From the NCBI GenBank assembly GCA_013398955.1, contig VWPU01004452.1, forward strand, positions 248,001 through 312,000: DNA of 64,000 nt, written 5' to 3'. Positions 24,701 through 34,725 of this stretch are shown one piece after another (the first letter of the stretch is position 1; every line of letters starts with the position of its first letter). The stretch comes from Callaeas wilsoni. Taxonomy: Eukaryota > Chordata > Aves > Passeriformes > Callaeidae. The position numbers and the translations under genes were made by a program. The notes below the pieces were generated by a model, which saw nothing but the letters and a program-made list of their open reading frames with translations, made no database searches and was not told where the DNA came from.

Positions 24701-26499
24701 TGCAAGTCCTTCCTTAACACAGCATTTGGCTAGGTTTAAACTGCTTGTTCCCCTGGATGACCTCTCCAGCTCTGTATCTCTTGAGTGATAACAGCAATCA
24801 TCCAAAATACGGACTCCCTGCGCTCCAGCCCTGCTGCTCATTGCTTCTGCCTCGTGAGCTCTTCAACATTCTCCCCCAGCACTGCTGTGGTCCCTTCTTA
24901 TGCATGACTGTGGGCTCTGTCCTCAAGTTTTTGCTCACGTGGGTAACATGGGGACTTCTGTGAGGCTGCCAGGGTCAAGCTCTTGACTTGCAAACAGAGC
25001 CCTCAAGGAAGGAGCATTGTCTCGATCTCTGCAGCTACCACCAGCCCTACCTACAGCGTGATAAACACAAGCTGCAAAATTTGACCTCGTTGGTTTATTT
25101 TGGAAGCAACTGCTTGTAGAAACAAATTACTTTTTAATAGTGTGATCCAGAGATGCACTCTCAGAGATGAATTTCAATTACTTTCCATGGTTAGCCTGTC
25201 ATTCCTCGCCTGAACAGGAATGATAAGGTCAGCATACCCGTGTGGGCTGAGGGCTCAGTATACACCTCAGATACATTGCACAGAAGTAACCAGACACCCA
25301 CTGCTGCCATGTGAGTACTTAAAAAATGGATTGGATCACTCTGAGGCTTTCGACTGCCTCCAACACAGAGTTTTGGTGCCACCTTTAACGAATCATTTAA
25401 TCTTTCTGCTGCACTAACCTCTACAGAAAAATAAGAGGCAATAGATATTTTCTTGCCCCCCTTGGGTGTACTGAGGTATAATTAGCACATTTTATGTTTA
25501 TATACTGTTTAAAAAAGAAAAGTTTTCACCGTGGAAGGCTTCTACTGCATGAAGAAGCAGAAATACTATTTCCAGAGAAGCGTTTCAAAGCATGGAGATA
25601 CCTGTGGATAACAGGCAGCACCCATAGATTTTGCTGTTCCTTTCGTGACCACCGCTTTAGAAGCAGTGGGATAAAATGGCTCATGTTCCATGACTGTTCA
25701 CTTCCTGATTTTACCAGGAAGGTTGCCTTTGTGAAAGTGTGTTCTATAATGAGAGCATCTTACCTATTAGGAAGGTGACCCGTCATTAAGGTTTCAAAAT
25801 GATAAAATGATAAAATGACAAAATGATAAAAACATCCTGACCACTGCAGAAATGGGAGCTTTACTGCTTAATTTTCTGGGGCTGCTGAACTGGGTAAGAC
25901 CAAGGGAAGATGACTCCATGGATAGTCAGCCTTCAGTAACAAAAGGGATCTGATTAAAGTTTTTTTGAAAGAGAAAAACTGATGGGGCTGGGAAAAGAAT
26001 TCAAAACCACGTAGGCTGAGAAGAAGAGTAAGGTCCCATCTGCTTCCTCCTCCTCACAAGAACACCCATGACTGTAGTTTTTAGATGGACTTCATACCAC
26101 ACTGCGGCCACAGCCCCGACATGTCATTGCTTTACAGTGGGGTGCCACCTACAAGAGCAAAATCATTCCTGCAAGGAATCTGCAGTTGCTGTGGAATCTG
26201 GAAAGTCATGTCAGGCTAAGGTTAAAAAAACATGATAATGGTTCGGTATTTTCATATGGCCTGGATTCCTCTCCCCCGCACCCCTATTATATCTGTTCTT
26301 AATGCTTCCTCTTTACAAGCTACAGGGCAGCTTTCTCACTCTAATTTTACCTTTGTTTCTTTCTCAGATCTCTGCAAATGAGATAGAAATGCTTTTGATG
26401 AGACTGCCACGCATGTTTAAACAAGAATTCACTGGTGTAGGAGCAACACTGGAAAAGAGGTGGAAGTTTTGTGCCTTCGAAGGAATTAAAACTATCTGA
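3691..26499 (+). CDS. 3' part of a multi-exon protein-coding gene, product not identified (join of four exons)
   Basis: Four exons (3691-3747, 20118-20220, 23198-23283, 26368-26499) are each bounded by AG/GT and join in one open frame of 378 nt: 125 residues plus TGA. Intron phases are 0, 1 and 0. Residues 1-53 are polar and charged (LKSAKELAEINGHDESQAN, then a Lys/Glu/Ser-rich run), as in a linker or disordered tail. Residues 54-125 look like a folded C-terminal domain: HPFGANIEYLWSYMQQLD at 63-80, an amphipathic stretch with MLLMRLPRMF at 90-99, and FKQEFTGVGATLEKRW at 99-114. No transmembrane segment or known catalytic motif is visible in this part. Phase agreement across three introns and the stop just after the dense domain are the main support. 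The N-terminus lies left of the window or in undetected exons. I could not name the family and infer no function. Confidence 0.8.
3825..4185 (+). repeat. ancient tRNA-derived SINE remnant
   Basis: The segment begins with a tRNA-Leu/Ser-like head: an A-box-like run (atggctgaatgattt) at 3831-3845 and a B-box ggttcaaatcc at 3890-3900, spaced as in a tRNA with a long variable arm. About 100 bp on comes 'gttaaagataccatgg' (about 4007-4022), and near the end 'gagtgaagtggttc' (about 4155-4168). Both resemble body and tail wording of old amniote SINEs as I remember it. It starts only about 75 bp after the donor of the exon at 3691-3747. The family is not assigned. Confidence 0.5.
4190..10357. other. 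intron 1, left part; nothing further recognised
   Basis: AT-rich intronic sequence between the SINE remnant and the CR1 copy. Several open frames (for example 5546-5802, 8406-8687, 9110-9355 and 9462-9878) have no matching splice sites in a compatible phase and no recognisable protein character. A GC-richer block at about 8200-9900 could contain old repeat sequence that I cannot classify. Confidence 0.4.
10358..11060 (-). mobile_element. CR1 LINE fragment, minus orientation, 5'-truncated
   Basis: The left end has the CR1 3'-terminal wording (catagaatgg, tgaaagggctttcaagatc, cctgccatgggcagagacac). It continues through the usual order of CR1 segments (ctcatccagcctagcctgggg, gtgtctcaccatcctcacag, tgtccttcctgtgctggg, cctgctggccacgctgcttt) to about 11060. 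Since the 3' end is on the left, the element lies on the minus strand. It covers about 0.7 kb of the end of the reverse-transcriptase ORF and the 3' UTR. Scattered substitutions and stops show that it is inactive. A five-base expansion, (agcag)n, lies at about 10872-10894. Confidence 0.93.
11061..13149. other. intron 1, middle part; nothing recognised
   Basis: AT-rich unique-looking sequence. Minus-strand open frames at 11769-11960 and 12233-12690 overlap in several frames and have no supported splice structure. No repeat family was identified. Confidence 0.35.
13150..13900. other. GC-richer block inside intron 1, possibly an old LTR or other repeat
   Basis: The base composition is clearly richer in C and G than the flanks. 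It includes a CA/C-rich simple stretch (cacacacccacacacccaca) at about 13396-13416. Pieces such as 'ggtggcttggacccccagg' have the look of a retroviral LTR, but no TG...CA ends, target-site duplication or internal retroviral frame were found, so this is only a suggestion. Confidence 0.2.
14228..14302 (+). mobile_element. CR1 LINE 3'-terminal fragment, plus orientation
   Basis: The run 'ctgctctgagcggaaggttg' followed by 'gactagagatctcccaaggt' matches the end of the CR1 3' UTR. It is followed by 'attttgtgatgctgtgatc', a degraded version of the short terminal repeat (attctatg-like) found at CR1 3' ends. Only about 75 bp is recognisable; any further 5' part has decayed. Confidence 0.8.
14303..17581. 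other. intron 1, right-middle part; nothing recognised
   Basis: AT-rich sequence. The pair of overlapping plus-strand frames at 15190-15562 and the opposing frames at 15912-16491 show no splice support in a usable phase. No repeat family was identified. Confidence 0.35.
17582..17714. repeat. tandem duplication, 66/67-bp unit, two copies
   Basis: The unit from 17582 to 17647 is repeated at 17648-17714. The only difference seen is one extra A near the start of copy 2 (ctaaggaag versus ctaaaggaag). Such high identity suggests a recent duplication or an assembly artefact. Each copy carries an inverted repeat; in copy 2 it is a perfect 10-bp stem, CTAAAGGAAG at 17649-17658 and CTTCCTTTAG at 17670-17679, with an 11-nt loop. 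Confidence 0.97.
17715..20117. other. intron 1, end part; nothing recognised
   Basis: Mixed-composition sequence. The frames at 19030-19456 (two overlapping plus frames) and 19457-19666 show no splice support and look like chance readings of a moderately GC-rich patch. The last few hundred bases before the 20118 acceptor are AT-rich with T-runs. Confidence 0.35.
20118..20220 (+). CDS. coding exon B of the unnamed plus-strand gene
   Basis: The acceptor is tttatag (to 20117) and the donor is a strong gtaaga at 20221. The exon is 103 nt long, starts in phase 0 and leaves one base (G) for the next codon. It reads EINVLTVALVNQDREKNSEK followed by a Lys/Ser/Glu-rich stretch and EALLIG. The composition changes from hydrophobic at the start to strongly charged, so it probably forms the linker ahead of the C-terminal domain. 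Confidence 0.75.
20221..23197 (+). other. intron 2 of the plus-strand gene
   Basis: A 2,977-bp intron running from gtaaga to aatacag, phase 1. It is AT-rich with no recognised mobile element. Open frames such as 21665-21919 and 20789-21081 are treated as chance. Confidence 0.65.
23198..23283 (+). CDS. coding exon C, first half of the C-terminal domain
   Basis: The acceptor aatacag ends at 23197 and the donor gtaaaa starts at 23284. The first two bases (GT) complete a Gly codon with the G left by exon B. The 86-nt exon then reads IISTFLHVHPFG, then ANIEYLWSYMQQLDSR, and ends in phase 0. The aromatic and Gly/Pro-rich HPFG motif followed by a likely helix looks like real conserved protein, not chance. 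Confidence 0.85.
24241..24286. repeat. 13-bp minisatellite-like tandem repeat
   Basis: Three perfect copies of TGCTTTGATGGGC (24241-24253, 24254-24266, 24267-24279) are followed by a partial fourth copy. It lies within intron 3. Confidence 0.97.
25340..25500 (+). repeat. possible MIR-like SINE remnant
   Basis: The order of pieces (gaatcatttaatctttctgc, then cctctacagaaaaataagagg, then ggtgtactgaggtataatta) follows the MIR core layout of a 'cacttaacctctctg' region, an 'aaaatggg' region and a 'gttgtgaggattaaa' region. It is too diverged for a firm call by eye. Confidence 0.3.
25797..25832. repeat. short (AAAATGAT)n simple repeat
   Basis: Four consecutive copies of aaaatgat/aaaatgac, the third with a T-to-C change, plus a partial copy. 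It lies in intron 3 about 535 bp before the terminal exon. Confidence 0.93.
26368..26499 (+). CDS. terminal coding exon D with stop codon
   Basis: A good polypyrimidine tract and ttctcag (to 26367) precede 43 codons and TGA at 26497-26499. The peptide begins ISANEIEMLLMRLPRMF, continues with KQEFTGVGATLEKRW and ends FCAFEGIKTI. The open frame runs back into the intron to about 26302, but the acceptor and the phase-0 junction set the exon start at 26368. The amphipathic helix pattern, the FTGVGA turn and the basic/aromatic KRWKF run suggest a compact interaction domain. This is inferred from the sequence alone. Confidence 0.88.
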   Translation: MSANEIEMLLMRLPRMFKQEFTGVGATLEKRWKFCAFEGIKTI

Positions 26500-27325
26500 C
26501 TGTGACTAGTAATGAAGCTATGCAGAAGAAGAATTCCTAGAGCATGGCAGGGTTATCAAGTATTAAAGTAAGAAATTTGGGGTTGGGCACATAGTAGTAT
26601 GTTTTCAAAGTTATCCAAGCCTAATTTTAGTTACATTTGTGACGTTCTCTTGTGAGTGGAAATGTAGTTGTGCACCAGTTCCTAAAATAAAATAAAATTT
26701 TTAAAAAAAGTTTCAAAATGTGACAGATTGTTTCCTATGAAAACTGAAGAAAGATGCCACAGTCATAATGATTTCAAAATACTACATGTCCTACATCTAA
26801 GAAAAGCTCATTGAGCAAACAGTTAAGAAGAAAGATTGCCCGGTTATGGTCGCTAAGCTGCAGCGATTTATATGTAATATGTAGTAGAACTCATTAAGTT
26901 TTGTTATAGAAAGTTCTTTCTGTTTAGTAAGAGAATTGAGTAATTTTACAGTGAGGAAAAGCATACCAAAAGAAAACTTGAAGATGTGTCTGAAGTTATT
27001 GTATTTTGTAAATTAAGTTATATGCTGTACCAGGGATTTTTGCCTTATTGAAAGAGGCCTGAAATGTGATTGGAGTCCTCAAGAATGCTTTATCAAGAAT
27101 ATTATTTTTCTAATGTAACTATTCTCCATTACAAGTTCTTTTAACATGGATTGCATATCAATTTTCATAAACATGTAAATAAGGAGGAAACCAGTGTTAC
27201 TGTATTGTATTTGGTATGTAACATTCAGGTTTATGCATCAAAATAAATATTCAGTTGCATTACTGTTACAAATTTTATAGCAGATATATTAATTTTTATC
27301 AATAAATATGACTTCTACCATATTG
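26500..27325 (+). other. 3' untranslated region of the unnamed plus-strand gene
   Basis: Downstream of the stop the sequence is AT-rich and free of recognisable repeats. It holds overlapping AATAAA motifs at 26686-26696 and further AATAAA copies at 27242-27247 and 27301-27306. The last is taken as the likely distal polyadenylation signal, giving a UTR of roughly 0.8 kb. The first pair could give a short form of about 0.2 kb. The exact cleavage site cannot be read from sequence alone. Confidence 0.55.
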
Positions 27326-28859
27326 TTTGTATAAGTATTTCTTCTGATGTTGTTGAATTTTAATCGATCCAGCAAGAGTCTCCTGGAACTTATCTTTCCC
27401 CTACCTGACATATGAATTGGAGATAACTTGGTTAAATGAATTATAAATCAAAAAAGAGCTTGCAATATTAGCTAAGATGAAAATAATTTGAAATATTGGT
27501 AGAGGAAGTACCAGCAGGGACCTTTGATTTTTTTTTTTTTCAACAAACAGACAGGTGAAAAATTCACAACATTCAAATTTCTTGTTTTCATTGTTGTGTT
27601 AGGTGAGAACTGGTATGGGTAAGAAACAGCAGCCCCCTCTGTGCCCCACCTGTGTGCAGGCAGAGGAGCCAGTCACGAGAGAGCTGGTCCTGTGAAGTGG
27701 GGCACCAGCAGCGGGAAATACAGAAAACTGAAACAGATGCAGGGAGTATCCAGATACATGTCAGAGTGATGTTTCACTCAGGTTCTTCAATAAACATCAA
27801 TTTTTGTCAAATGCATTTAGTAGTGAAGGAACTCTCCAACATGGCTTTTGGTGATTGGTACTTTAGGACCTATTTATCTTTTGGCATGTACTTGGAATAT
27901 AGAAATATTAAATGAAATGCTAGTTGTGTACAAAAGGGGAAAAGAAAGAGGCTTAGCAGGTCTATTATGGGAAAAAAAATTATGCTTTCAGGCAGTACAC
28001 ACAAAATCTAAAATAATCAAGTGCATCTCAATTATGGTTGCTGTGATAAGTTACTCAGGTGAAACTAGTAATTATATGCCAGTTATGTTAGTAAAAATTA
28101 ACTAGTTTAAGCCAAGTAACAACTCTTTCCTCTCTTGAGATCATACAATTTCATGAATAATTCTGGCAAAAATGTGTTAGGTCTGACAGCTTGTATTTAG
28201 GTACTGTAACATAAATGTGTATGGATGCCACTTACGCTGGGGAAAAGAGATGTGAGAAAACTTTCACCTCAGCATACTCCATGCCATACTTATTCATTAT
28301 ATTCTGTCCTTCCTTTCCTTGTGTCCTCCTTTTTTTCCATTTAGATCATTGTCTCCCTCACAAAACAACTTCAAATCCAGATAGTCAGAAAATATTTTAA
28401 TTTTTGACAGAAACTTGTAACCTAATCACTATATTTGTTTTGCTTACATTTTTTCTTCTTTTTTTCCTTCATTGGTTTTTCATGTCCGTCTAGACCATCA
28501 GAGCTTAAGACGGGTACCTTTTTAGTCCTTGTATAGTGCCAGCTGAAAGGGAACCTCCTTCACTGGCTTTTAGATACTGCCAGGGAAGACCTAAACTTTG
28601 AGTAAGAATAGCATATAGGCATCCTGTAATATTGTAACGTATCAGTTGAGAGCTTGAAACTCAGGGAAATCCTCAATGAGTATCAGGTTGGTCCCAAGAA
28701 CTAGCTTTAACTTTGCGTGCTTTGGGGGAAACTGGATTAAAAAGTTGAACTCCGTCATTTAGGTGCTGAAATGTCCCTGTGATGACTCTTGGGGTATCCA
28801 GGTGGGAGTTCTGCAGTTAATATAATGAGATTAATAACGAGAAAGCCACTTTTGAAAGA
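27326..28859. other. intergenic sequence after the plus-strand gene
   Basis: AT-rich sequence with a poly-T run near 27530. No gene or repeat family was recognised; the open frames at 27652-28105 overlap in different frames without splice support. Confidence 0.4.
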
Positions 28860-29060
28860 CACCTAGACTGGACATTAGGGAGCATCTCTTGACTGAGATG
28901 GTGGCCAAAAACTGGAATCGGCTTCCAGAGAGGTGATTAATGCCCCAAGGTTTTCAGTGTTTAAGGGCATCTGCTCAATACCTTTAATGACATAATTTAA
29001 CTTTTGGTCAGTCCTGAAGTAGTCAGGCAATTGAATTAGATGATCCTCATAGGTCCCCAC
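28860..29060 (+). mobile_element. CR1 LINE 3'-region fragment, plus orientation
   Basis: The wording 'agactggacattagggagca', 'aactggaatcggcttccaga', 'gaggtgattaatgcccca', 'cagtcctgaagtagtcaggc' and 'ttagatgatcctcataggtc' is in the usual CR1 order just before the 3' end. About 200 bp is recognisable. It is an old, inactive copy. Confidence 0.88.
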
Positions 29061-32000
29061 AAGACCTAAAGCAAGTTTCTGCAGCTGAGTCAGGTTGAAG
29101 GATGATGCACATTTGGCAAAGACTCAAAGCCAGTTACAGTTAGCAGGATCTTCACAACAGTGAACGAAACAAACAAGGAAATGCCAAAGAGGCTAGCCAT
29201 GAGCTCAAGAGATGAGACTGACCAACAGCCTGGCATGCAAGTGCAAGTTATGGAAGAAAGTCATAGCAGTACCCTATCTTCTCAAATAGGGACTAGTGGA
29301 GCAGGAGAAGATTTGGTTTCTAACTGCCCAAACATGCTGAGGGCATTTTGGAGGGAGTTGTAAGTTAGGTTGGCCTGAACTCCTCCCAGGAGGGCTTTTC
29401 AGACCATCCTCAGCTTTGAACTGTCTTGGACTGATGGCAGGGGTGATTTTTATCAACTTAGAGGGGCCAGCCTCTTACTGCACTGTGTCTGATTCCCACT
29501 TGAAGGGTTAAGAGATACACTATGCAAAACCTCTTGGACAGATGTGCATTTCACCCTGCACATTCAAAGGAGGTAAGTGTAACCTCTCTGTTAAACTGCG
29601 TTTTACATCCACAAGAGATGTTTTATGTTTGATCATGTTTGATGAAGACTGCATTATCCCCATCACTGAAAAGGAAATTCTTAATATCTCCTCGTACATA
29701 GTGGAGTCAATTGTTTATTGAAGTGTGTGTGTTTAGGGCAGAACTTGCATGTTCAGGACTGCCAGAGCATCACATTCACTTAAGGAACAGCTATACTGAT
29801 ATTTAGAGAAAATCCTGTATCAAGCTATGCTGCATTTAGCTACACATGATGTGCAGCAAATGCTGTGGAATGTAAAGCTAGAAAATTGGTTGTAAGAGCA
29901 TTCCGGGTGGTTTGTTTAAGTAAAAATTCTGCTCTTGCAAGCATTGTTTTATTTAAACTCAGAATGGCTTTCACAGTCAGTGTTCATAAGAGAAAAATGT
30001 TCGGGGCTGATGTGAGTTGATTTGGGAAAGGAGATTTGGGGAGAGAAGGAGGGAAAGGAAGGAGTTGGGTTTGGATATTCTTTTTGTGCCTCTGGCACCA
30101 GTAATTAGCCAGGCCTGATGTGAAACTGATGTCCATTTTGTCCACTTAACAAATGCATCTCAGTGTTCAGCATTAAAACTCTGAAGCTTTTATCTTTTCT
30201 TTTTTTTTTTTTGTGAAAGGGTACAGGTTGTCCCTTGACTTGTGACTCTGCTAAGATCTGCCGCTCTTTCGCCCTAACTTCTCCCTCAAAAAGAAAGTAG
30301 AAACAGTATCAAATTCCTTCTGGTTCTGTGTGTGACTGCTCAGATTACAAAAGGTGAATATGTATTTCCCGATTTTCTTGAAAACTGAATGTTTCAAGAA
30401 CAAGTAAGTCAACTGAAAAAGCAGCCAGATCAGGAAATTATGCTTACAAGTTACAGATCCTCTGACTACACAAACCCATTACGCTGAATTCATGGAAATC
30501 ATAATTTGTAAGGAAAATCAAAAAGATACGCTCAGGAGTACCTTTGATTAAGTGTTTTGCCTCACACTGGGTAACATCGTGCCTATTCAGATTTAATAGG
30601 CTGACTCCAATGTCAGATGCCCTTTCAATAGGGATATTTGTGGGGCATCAAGAGGAAAAAAGTATATATTCCTTTAAACCTAGCAGACAGCCTTCCTGCA
30701 ATCCTACCACAGACATATTACAACCATTTGCTCAGACTTCTGGCTGGTAAGTACTTCTTGCCAATTTATGTACTTTTATACACATAACGTTGAAGCCTAA
30801 AACCAACCATTGACTTGGACTGCTCATATCTTAGCCATGTCACTGTTAATTCTGTAGTGATCTCAATAGCATATGGTGGATTAAAATACAACCCCCATAA
30901 AAGCACCTAGCCATAATCAAGGTTATCAACTGATAAAAAAGATTTTTTTTTTTTTTTTTGCTTGATAGTTTCTTAGAAGAGATTAGTGTTGTCAAAATTG
31001 GGCCCTAACTTCCTAGCTTCATTTTTTCTGGCTTCTTCTAGCCAGTTTTCTTTTCTCTGCAAGATTAAATAATCCTTTAGTACTGCATATTTTCTCCCTG
31101 TGAAGATATTTATGTATTGTAGTCTATTTACTTCTCAGTATTCTTCCTCATAAGCTAAACAGATTGACTTTTTAAGTGTTTTGCTATAAAGCATTTATCT
31201 TTTCTTCCTCGAATCATTGCATCCTTTTTTTTAATATCCTTTCCAATTTTTCAAAACTTGCTTTAAAATGTGTGGAGAAAAACTGCTACTTGAATTAAAC
31301 TGATCAGTTCACAGCATACAGACACACAGCCACATCTCTGCTCCAATTCAACTCTTTTTCTCCTGTTCCTATCACACTATGAGCTGATCACCAAGGTCAA
31401 AGCAGTAACACAAGTGAATTACTGTTGGATCATTTTCTCTATCCTGGTGTAACAGATTCCTCTGCATAGATACATTTCTGTCTGCTAAAGCCTGGCTTTT
31501 TTATCCCCACTGACAGGCTTGCTTGTGCAAGGTCAAAGGTCTCACTCCATGAGGATATTTTGAGGCTTCGATCCCATGCACAGCCCTGTTCTTTGCTATT
31601 GGGTAGGTTTGGATAACTCTAGGATGTTTATAGCCTTTCATGATTAAAATGGGGTAATCAGATCTACTGTCAGGGTGTTTGCTGATCGCATCAAGCATTC
31701 AGGGGGCAATCGCACAGGCTTTGTCTAGACTAGGGTTTAAATGCGTGTCATTAGCACATATTAGCTGATACATTTTAAAAGTCTGATGCAGACGTGGCAT
31801 AATGCCTTTAATGTGAAAAGCTGGCTGAGTTAGGCCCTTGGGCATTGGCACTGACACTGGTTTGTCTATTTTAGAATTTTAGAATAAGTTAGCTGAGGGC
31901 TTGTCTGCAAAGACCAGTTAATTTGGAAGAAGATAGGCTATGAATTTAAAGGGCTGCTCCAGGACAGAAGGCCAGAAAAAGATTCATTCTCAAGTAGTTG

Positions 32001-32757
32001 CTCTGAAATAGCTCAATATAATAGTAATATACACTTTACTAGGTAAGTTTTCTCTCACTTTTTTTTTTTTAACTTTCTGCAGAAAAGACACAGTTCCCAT
32101 ATTAGAGTTGTTGTATTTAAAAATTAACCCTCTGGTGCATTTCTGTTTTTATCACTGCTCCTCACAGAATACAGCTGATTAGCCTGGTTGTGTCTGGGGA
32201 GGAGGCTGGAAAACTTGTACACTTTGCAGATCTGGTTGCTGACGTTAAAAGCTGACTTGCATTTCACAGGGGGAAGAGATGGTATGCTTGTGAGAGGAAA
32301 TGGGAGTGCAGCAACAGAAGACCATAAAATAGGATTAAAAATAGAGACTGAAGGGATTTTGTTAGAACCTGGCGTTCCATCAAAAAAACCCACGCAAATC
32401 CCAGGACATCCCAGAAGCCTGTTATAAGCTAAGAGGGGGAACAAGGAAGAAGAAGAGATAAAATTTCGTAGTAAAAATCATTGTAAACTATGGTGGTATT
32501 GAATTTATAAGAGTTTGTGCATTTCCTTTGCTGGTTCTGCCCATGGAGTCAGCTGCCTCAGGTGTTGTGACTGAGCCTCTGTAAAAAGGAACCATCCAAA
32601 ATTACTCTGCATTTGGCTTTATCCCAAAAATAAGCTCAGATAATACTAACTTCCAATTGCAGAGGAGCCCCTCCCTGCAAGAAAAATCTGCATCTCTAGC
32701 TCTACAGTTCACTGGTTGATGGTGATGTTAGCAAAAACATTTTCCTTGTCCTTGAAG
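29061..32757. other. intergenic sequence; nothing supported
   Basis: AT-rich DNA with poly-T runs at about 30199-30212 and 30943-30959. A stretch at about 31720-31910 (gctttgtctagactaggg, then gggcttgtctgcaaagacc) might be a decayed DNA transposon or SINE but cannot be assigned. The open frame at 30544-30750 ends by a good donor-like gctggtaagt but has no matching acceptor or protein character. Confidence 0.35.
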
Positions 32758-32817
32758 GCTAGTAGGAATATATATTACTCATGGAAAGCTAGTGAGAATA
32801 TATATTACTCATGGAAC
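32758..32817. repeat. 30-bp tandem duplication, two copies
   Basis: Copy 1 at 32758-32787 begins gctagtaggaatatatatta; copy 2 at 32788-32817 begins gctagtgagaatatatatta. They differ at only a few positions. Confidence 0.93.
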
Positions 32818-34666
32818 TATTTGCCAGGTAATCAGAACTCATTTCAGAGTGTCATTTCCACCCCTCCACTCTGAGTGGCTGTCACCTTGGTTGAACTTGT
32901 CGCCCTGGTTAGATGGAGACAAAAAAAGCCAAAGTCTCATCAGGGTAGAAAATGCACTTTTGTCTTTTGAAGAAGAACAGCCATGGATAAACATCATGCC
33001 ACCTGTTCAAGGCTGATTAGTCTAATAAAGAATTGCAAGGCAGGAGCTGCTTTGCAGGGTGATACTGGAAGCCGGTTTTGCGCAATAAAACATACTGACA
33101 GAGAAAGAAGCCAGATGGTGTCTCAACAGCCCAAGTTTTCTAAAACACATTTCCTACCCTGAGAAGTTCTTGATTGACAGCTCTGGAAACAGGTGTTTTA
33201 TTTGTCCACAGGGCAGGACAGGGAAGGCATCTATTGAACCAGCAGAGGTCTACAGAAATCACCTGCCATTTCATTTCCATCCCTATGAAGTCTTTGCTTC
33301 CTCTGTCCAAAATGCAGAGGAAGGGGACATCTGTAGAATGCACATTTGACCCTGATTTGAGTCCGTAGAACTTCTGCTAGTTAAAACTTTAGTTTCAGGG
33401 CTGGATTTGAATCTCTGATCTGTAAAATGGATAAACTACTGTCCTAAGGAAATTATCCAGAGACAGAGGAGGGGAAGGCAGGCTTTATTGAAGCACAAAT
33501 ATACCCTGGTGACCCCGTTCTTCTCCCTCAATCTTCACAGTGAGCAAGAAGATTTGGAAGTACGTAGCTGGCAAAGAGGTTCATCCTATTAGAAAAGACA
33601 GAGAAGAGCTCATGTTATATTTACACAGAATGTTTTGAGATGGGTTTTTTAAGTCTAAAGAAAACCCTTTGCAGTTTATAGCCATGAGATGCTCTTAAAA
33701 CAAAGGTTAGTACGGGGAAATGGAGAAGCAATGAAAAAAAGAGTATTATCTTTTAGGAGTACTTTATTACTCTTTCCCTTTGAAGAGATTTCAGTGTGAA
33801 GGCTGAAATCCCTACTGTTTCAAAGGTTTACAGTCAAGAGCAGGAATAATGCAGGATTTGTACCCTTTGTTTGATTTTTGTGGTCTATGCAGTTAAAATG
33901 TGCAAAGAAAAGTATGAAAGTGTGTGCCCAGGTGAAATGGAACTGGGCAGTCATTTATGTAACACAGAACTGTTACTTTTCTGCAGTGCAGAGATTTTAT
34001 TTACAGTAATAAATCCTGGGCAGATGGTCTGAAGTTCAAAGGCGTACACTGGTCATGCAATCAGGAAATCTGTATATGTTTAGAATGGAAACCTTAAATT
34101 TTTTTCTTTCTTTCAAGAATGCTGAGATTTCTGTCATATGCAGCATTGAGAAAGACATTAGCGGGTGATCTGGATGGATCTGGGGAAAGAGGCCTAATCA
34201 AAGGCCAGTTAGAGATGTGACTGTCACACAATACATATCCCCACAAGCAGTAAACAGGCTAATTTGGCCACAGGAGACGTCACAGCTGTAACTGTACAGC
34301 CTCTGCCCAGCTCAATGCACTCTACTTACTGCTTCCAGGTTAAGCAATATGATAGCGTCTGGGCTGTCTTCTTCTGGACTTCTTTCTACATGGTTTCTTC
34401 CTCTGGAAAGGTAATTTAGAAGTAGTTCAAGCCTTTTTTCAGGCATTTAATGAGCTGTACCATCAACAGGAAACTATGGATGATCTGCAGCAATAGTGGG
34501 TGGATCCTAATTGGGGAAAGAACCTGGACAACTTCTTCCCAAATTTGCTACAAGTCTTGAAATGGCTTTATTTGCAATTTCCAAAGGAGAAGGAGCAGCA
34601 AAAACATTTCCAGAAATAACCGGAATAAGGTTTCATCTCCCAGACCCATTTGGCCCACACCTGTTT
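32818..34666. other. intergenic sequence; nothing recognised
   Basis: No gene, RNA gene or identifiable repeat was found. The open frames at 32792-33016 and 33140-33368 have no supporting features. Confidence 0.35.
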
Positions 34667-34718
34667 CATGTTCCCCAGCCCACACGTGCAACCATGTTCC
34701 CCAGCCCACACGTGCAAC
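34667..34718. repeat. 26-bp tandem duplication, two perfect copies
   Basis: A unit beginning catgttccccagcccacacg is present at 34667-34692 and 34693-34718, followed by the first seven bases of a third copy (catgttc). Each unit contains CACACGTGCA, with an E-box-type CACGTG. Confidence 0.96.
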
Positions 34719-34725
34719 CATGTTC

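Larger units (their letters stand above)
23284..26367 (+). other. intron 3 of the plus-strand gene
   Basis: A 3,084-bp intron running from gtaaaa to ttctcag, phase 0. It contains a GC-richer patch at about 24000-25080, a 13-bp tandem repeat, an ATGATAAA-type simple repeat and a possible MIR-like remnant, each listed separately. Confidence 0.7.

Noticed and set aside
31720..31910. DNA transposon with terminal repeats
   Set aside because: The two similar end pieces (ctttgtctagac and cttgtctgcaaagac) are in the same orientation, not inverted, and no family could be assigned.
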